From NCBI GenBank assembly GCA_027574665.1, contig CM050656.1, positions 2,851,001 to 2,915,000 of the forward strand: DNA of 64,000 bases, written 5' to 3'. The notes beneath the pieces were generated by a model. The model ran no database searches and had not been told where the DNA came from. It saw nothing but the letters and a program-made list of their open reading frames with translations. Every line of letters starts with the position of its first letter. The stretch's first letter is position 1. This stretch comes from Rhynochetos jubatus. Its lineage: Eukaryota; Chordata; Aves; Eurypygiformes; Rhynochetidae. A program made the translations under genes and the position numbers. This document shows positions 60,541 through 64,000 of the stretch, one piece after another.

Positions 60541-63500
60541 GAAAAAAGGGCTTAGAGTGAAATAGAAAAAATAATAAAGTCTAAGCGAGAAGAGCAGCAG
60601 GAGAACACCCAAGGAGGGCTGGTCCCCACCGGCAGGGAACTCAGGCCAGTGGGATAAGGAGTTGGAGGCCCCTGCACTGGAGCAGACCCCATAGCCAAGG
60701 GCAGGGATCCAATTCTATCCCTGCTTGTGTGTGCACTGTGTCCTTCCACCACTGACCCTCCCGTGCACCTCGTCCGTGGTCTGTTGAAGGGAATTAGTGC
60801 TGCAATTAACTCTGTGGGGTTTGGACCCAAAGCCTCACACCTCTCCTAGCACCGAGCACCTTCCAAACGGGAGGAAATCCGTGCAGCCGTATGCTTTAAT
60901 GGGACCTATATGGGGAAAAGGAGGTAGTCCATGCCTTTCTTCGGTCATTACCGTATTTATTACGAGGGCTGCCTGTGTTTTTTTCTGCTTGTTCCCTGCT
61001 CATTTAAAGGAAAGACGTTTCCCTTGCAGAAGAGCCCCTTCTGCGATGCAAGGAGCCGAATGATTCAGTGGCGTGGAGGTTTTCCAGCCTAACTTTTCTC
61101 CCTCAGTTGTCAGGGAGGATGGTCTGAGCTGAATTTTAACAAACCTGCTTTCCTGCCAGCTCCTTCAGTATCAGTGGCAAAAAATAAACGGAGGGTTTGA
61201 AACGGCCTGAATAAAAATCACACCCTGTTGCACGTAGTCGTGTCTCGGGAAGATGCTGCTGTCATGGACCTCCCGGTCTCGCTGCTGACAGAGATCATCT
61301 GCGGGTCAAAGGAGTGAACAACTCCTGTGCTCTCAACGTGAAGAAAGTGGTAAAAAGGGCATCTTTGCAGTTTCATGCATTTGGAAACACTCCCCCTCCC
61401 ATCCCAATGCGTCGTGGATCCCTTCGCTTTGGGGCTTTTTGCGTTCTTCGGGAACCGTAAAGGTCTGCCTCTGCTCCGGGAAGGCGCTGGCTCTCATCCG
61501 GAGCCGACGAGGGAACTGAGTAAGATTTAAAGGACAAAAAACCCAAATGGAGGGGTTCAAATGCAATTAAATGGCAGCCCCTGTGGCTTCCTGAGGCAGC
61601 AGCCTGTTAGGGAGCAAGTTTAGAAGGACACTGCCATCTCTCCAGCTGCGTGGTTTCTGAGCAGTGTTTGCTACACCCTGTACCTGAGCTCACATCTCTT
61701 GCTTTTCAGCATTACCAAGGTGCAGAGCTGGTTTTTGAGGCGGTACCCACATGTGCTGTGGATAAGTAGGCTTCTCTCCACAGGACATGAATTCCACACC
61801 CAGAGCTTTCTGAATCTCGAGCACAAGCATTCACCAGCTGGTAGGCTGTCTCGGGAGAAGCTGCACCAAGCTTGCTCATCAAAATAACAAATTAAGGCTC
61901 TGTTGGGGCCACTAAGTGCTGTTAAAACTTGCAGCCAATGTAGGTAGAGGTGAAGAAAATATTCCTTTCCTTGCAGGGAACTTTTTTTCAACAATAATCA
62001 TCTGGGGACGGTGACTCTCAGGGCTGGGGAGAGCTGCCTGTCCTGTCCTGACCCGTCCCGTCCCTCTCCCACCTCTTTGCAGGGCTGGGGTCTTCCATTA
62101 GACGTCATAAAGGTTTCTTTGCCTTAGCAGGGACTCATCCTAAAAACGAGTTTTTCTGTGTTGCTGGGAAGGCCAGAGCCCCGTCCCTTTGGGGCAAGGG
62201 CCCGTGCAGCACTGTGCAGCAGCTCAGAACTGGTCCCTTTGCAGAGGTCATCTGTGCTTGGCTGGGTTAAGCTCCAGGACATCTCGTGGTGAAGGATACT
62301 GTCCAGAAATCCTAAACCAGCTCCCTTGGGAGTTTCTATATAGACCTTAGTTATCAATTCCTGTGTTCCCTCAGGCATCCTGGCTGCATGTCGCCATAGC
62401 TACTTCTCTTTTTGCCTCTCCCTGTGATTTCCCTTTCCCCTCCTCCAGCTTTTTCCTTCTCTGACCCTATCTTCACAGTAACACTTCTGCTGTTGGACCC
62501 CATTAAAGCACCAAACATGTGTCAAGCAGCACATCCTGGTGGTTCAGGCTCTGATAGGAGATGCTGATGTGTGCAACATTTCCAGCCTTGGTTTGTGCGT
62601 GTCCATCTGCTTTCCTCTCTGTCGGTCCTTCCCGTTCCCTCCCTTGGCCAGAGCTGAGGGACGTCAGGAGGTGTCCTGCCTGCCACCAAAGGCTGGGAGG
62701 CTGTAGGATCCCAAGGTGGAGGCAGCTACAGGAAATGGGCATGCCGGGTGCACAGAGAGAAAATTTGAGATTTGCATGTCCACTCCACCATGTCTGCCTG
62801 TTCATACTGTGGTCTGTGTGTCCATCCCACCACACAGGGCTCCAGCATCCTCCCGTCTGACATTTCGCTGAGTGCGATGAGCTGCTTGTAGCAGGGACGA
62901 GCAGTTCCTTGAGCAGAGGACCGGGTGGTAATAAAGCAAAGCCCAGCCAGCATCTAAACCCGCCGCGTTCCCATGGCAACTGGGACACAGCAACCCAGCG
63001 CATCCCAGTCTGCGGCACAGAGCCATCCCCAGCCCCGCTGAGGGCCAGGGTGCCCCTCATGCCCCCCACCCCAACCACCCTGCTGGGACACGGCCCCACT
63101 GGCCCCGGGACACACCTCCTGAGTGAATGCATCCCCATTGGGTGCCTTGATGCCAGCCCAAACAGTGGGCACCCTGGTGAGGGCATGGGATGCAGACCCT
63201 GATTGTGGGGCTGCATAGAGTGGCAAAACACTCCTTAAAGACCTGGTGGTTGTATCCAGGGGGCAAAACTGATTTGAGAGAAGCAGGAACATGTCACCAT
63301 TGGCACAAAGGCAAAGCAAGTACAGGGATTCATTAAAGCTGTCGATAAATGGCTAAATGCAGCAAACTAAGAGCATTTGCCTTTCTTCTCCACTTTTGAT
63401 GTTATGTGTAAATCAAGCATGAGCTCGATGTCTACTTGATTTTACCTTTATAACTGTAATTAAGGGAGACTAGAGATCTCCGGAGTGTTGTCGTCTGCTT

Positions 63501-64000
63501 ATTTCTGTATGCTGGCGTATGTTAAGATCTGTCATGCATTCCCAGCGGAGGGCAGGAGATACGGCGCCCGGCGTTCACAGCCCCTGTTGAAGCATTTTGT
63601 GTACCACAATCATTTCCCATCAGCTTTTCAAGCCGCTCCCGCTTCTGGGCGGCTGGAGGAGTTTGCTTTGTCACAGGCTCTTCTTGCAAACCCCTCTCCT
63701 CAGCCCAGCTAGCAGCGGGGACTGTCTCTGCTCCCCGGATGGTGGACTGCACACCAAAAAGGGGGGCGTGACAGCTTGCTGGACCTTGCACTGGGGGAGC
63801 TGCTGCCTGAAGGATGCTCTGCTGCCTGGCATCAAGGAGCTGCCTTTAAGAGAGGAGGTGGACGGCGCTTCTCCTTGGGAGGGAAGAGATGTGCTTTCTG
63901 CCCGCAGTAAGCCAGACGCCGGTGCCGGGGTGCCTTGATGGGTGCAAGAGGTTTGGGGAACCCTAGTTTTGCTGCAGCTTTTGCCCCTAGGGGAAGGGGC
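60541..64000. other. Non-coding sequence, CpG-richer towards the end
   Basis: No gene, RNA or dispersed repeat is recognised. CpG is more frequent at 61.2-61.52, 62.95-63.12 and 63.53-63.75 kb. A reverse-strand frame at 62503-63231 is open for 242 codons but is Gly/Pro/Ser/Cys-rich, overlaps several other frames and resembles no known family. The window ends without a recognisable boundary. Confidence 0.5.

Noticed and set aside
6130..62777. Octamer words (ATGCAAAT or reverse) at 6130-6137, 16509-16516 and 62770-62777
   Set aside because: About two matches are expected by chance in a window this long. They are not clustered.
1..64000. CRISPR arrays, bacterial operons, tRNA or rRNA genes
   Set aside because: No regularly spaced direct repeats, ribosome-binding-site-led frames, tRNA cloverleaf boxes or rRNA segments were seen. 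The sequence has vertebrate repeat content.

Overview
The window looks like non-coding DNA from a bird genome. The main evidence is eleven fragments of CR1, the dominant LINE retrotransposon of birds and other sauropsids. They share characteristic 3' ends, and the best preserved tails carry the short ATTCTATG/ATTCTGTG-type terminal repeat of CR1. One retroviral LTR fragment of a type I recognise from avian genomes is also present. CR1 also occurs in crocodilians and turtles, so 'bird' is a strong inference and not proof. I cannot name the species or the locus.

I find no protein-coding gene, tRNA, rRNA or other RNA gene that I can support. Open reading frames are short, overlap on both strands and resemble no protein family I recognise, apart from decayed reverse-transcriptase pieces inside CR1. 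The stretch is therefore intergenic, or lies inside a large intron.

Layout. 1-6162: non-coding, with a 22-bp tandem repeat near 3.45 kb. 6163-6870: an old CR1 from the ORF2/3'UTR boundary. 6871-23845: mostly featureless, with a short reverse-strand CR1 at 16.9 kb and AT-rich islands at 11.0-11.3 and 13.5-13.8 kb. 23.8-32.8 kb: four CR1 pieces (23.8, 28.5, 31.1 and 32.6 kb) and AT-rich islands at 27.7 and 28.8 kb. 32.8-40.6 kb: an AT-rich island, then more GC- and CpG-rich sequence, with a CTCF-like motif at 40.6 kb. 40.6-45.7 kb: three CR1 pieces, one abutting the LTR fragment at 41.9 kb, and AT-rich islands at 42.3 and 43.4 kb. 45.7-57.2 kb: more than 11 kb in which I recognise no repeat or gene. 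57.2-59.7 kb: the longest CR1 (about 1.1 kb, with a decayed reverse-transcriptase region), an AT-rich island and an inverted CR1. 59.7-64 kb: non-coding, becoming CpG-richer towards the end.

The eleven CR1 pieces total about 4.4 kb, near 7% of the window, which is ordinary for a bird. They fall by eye into three 3'-end types. Eight lie on the plus strand and three on the minus strand. Any function here would be regulatory. The AT-rich, homeodomain-motif-rich islands between repeats are the best candidates for conserved enhancers, but that needs cross-species alignment. I found no convincing novel biological system.
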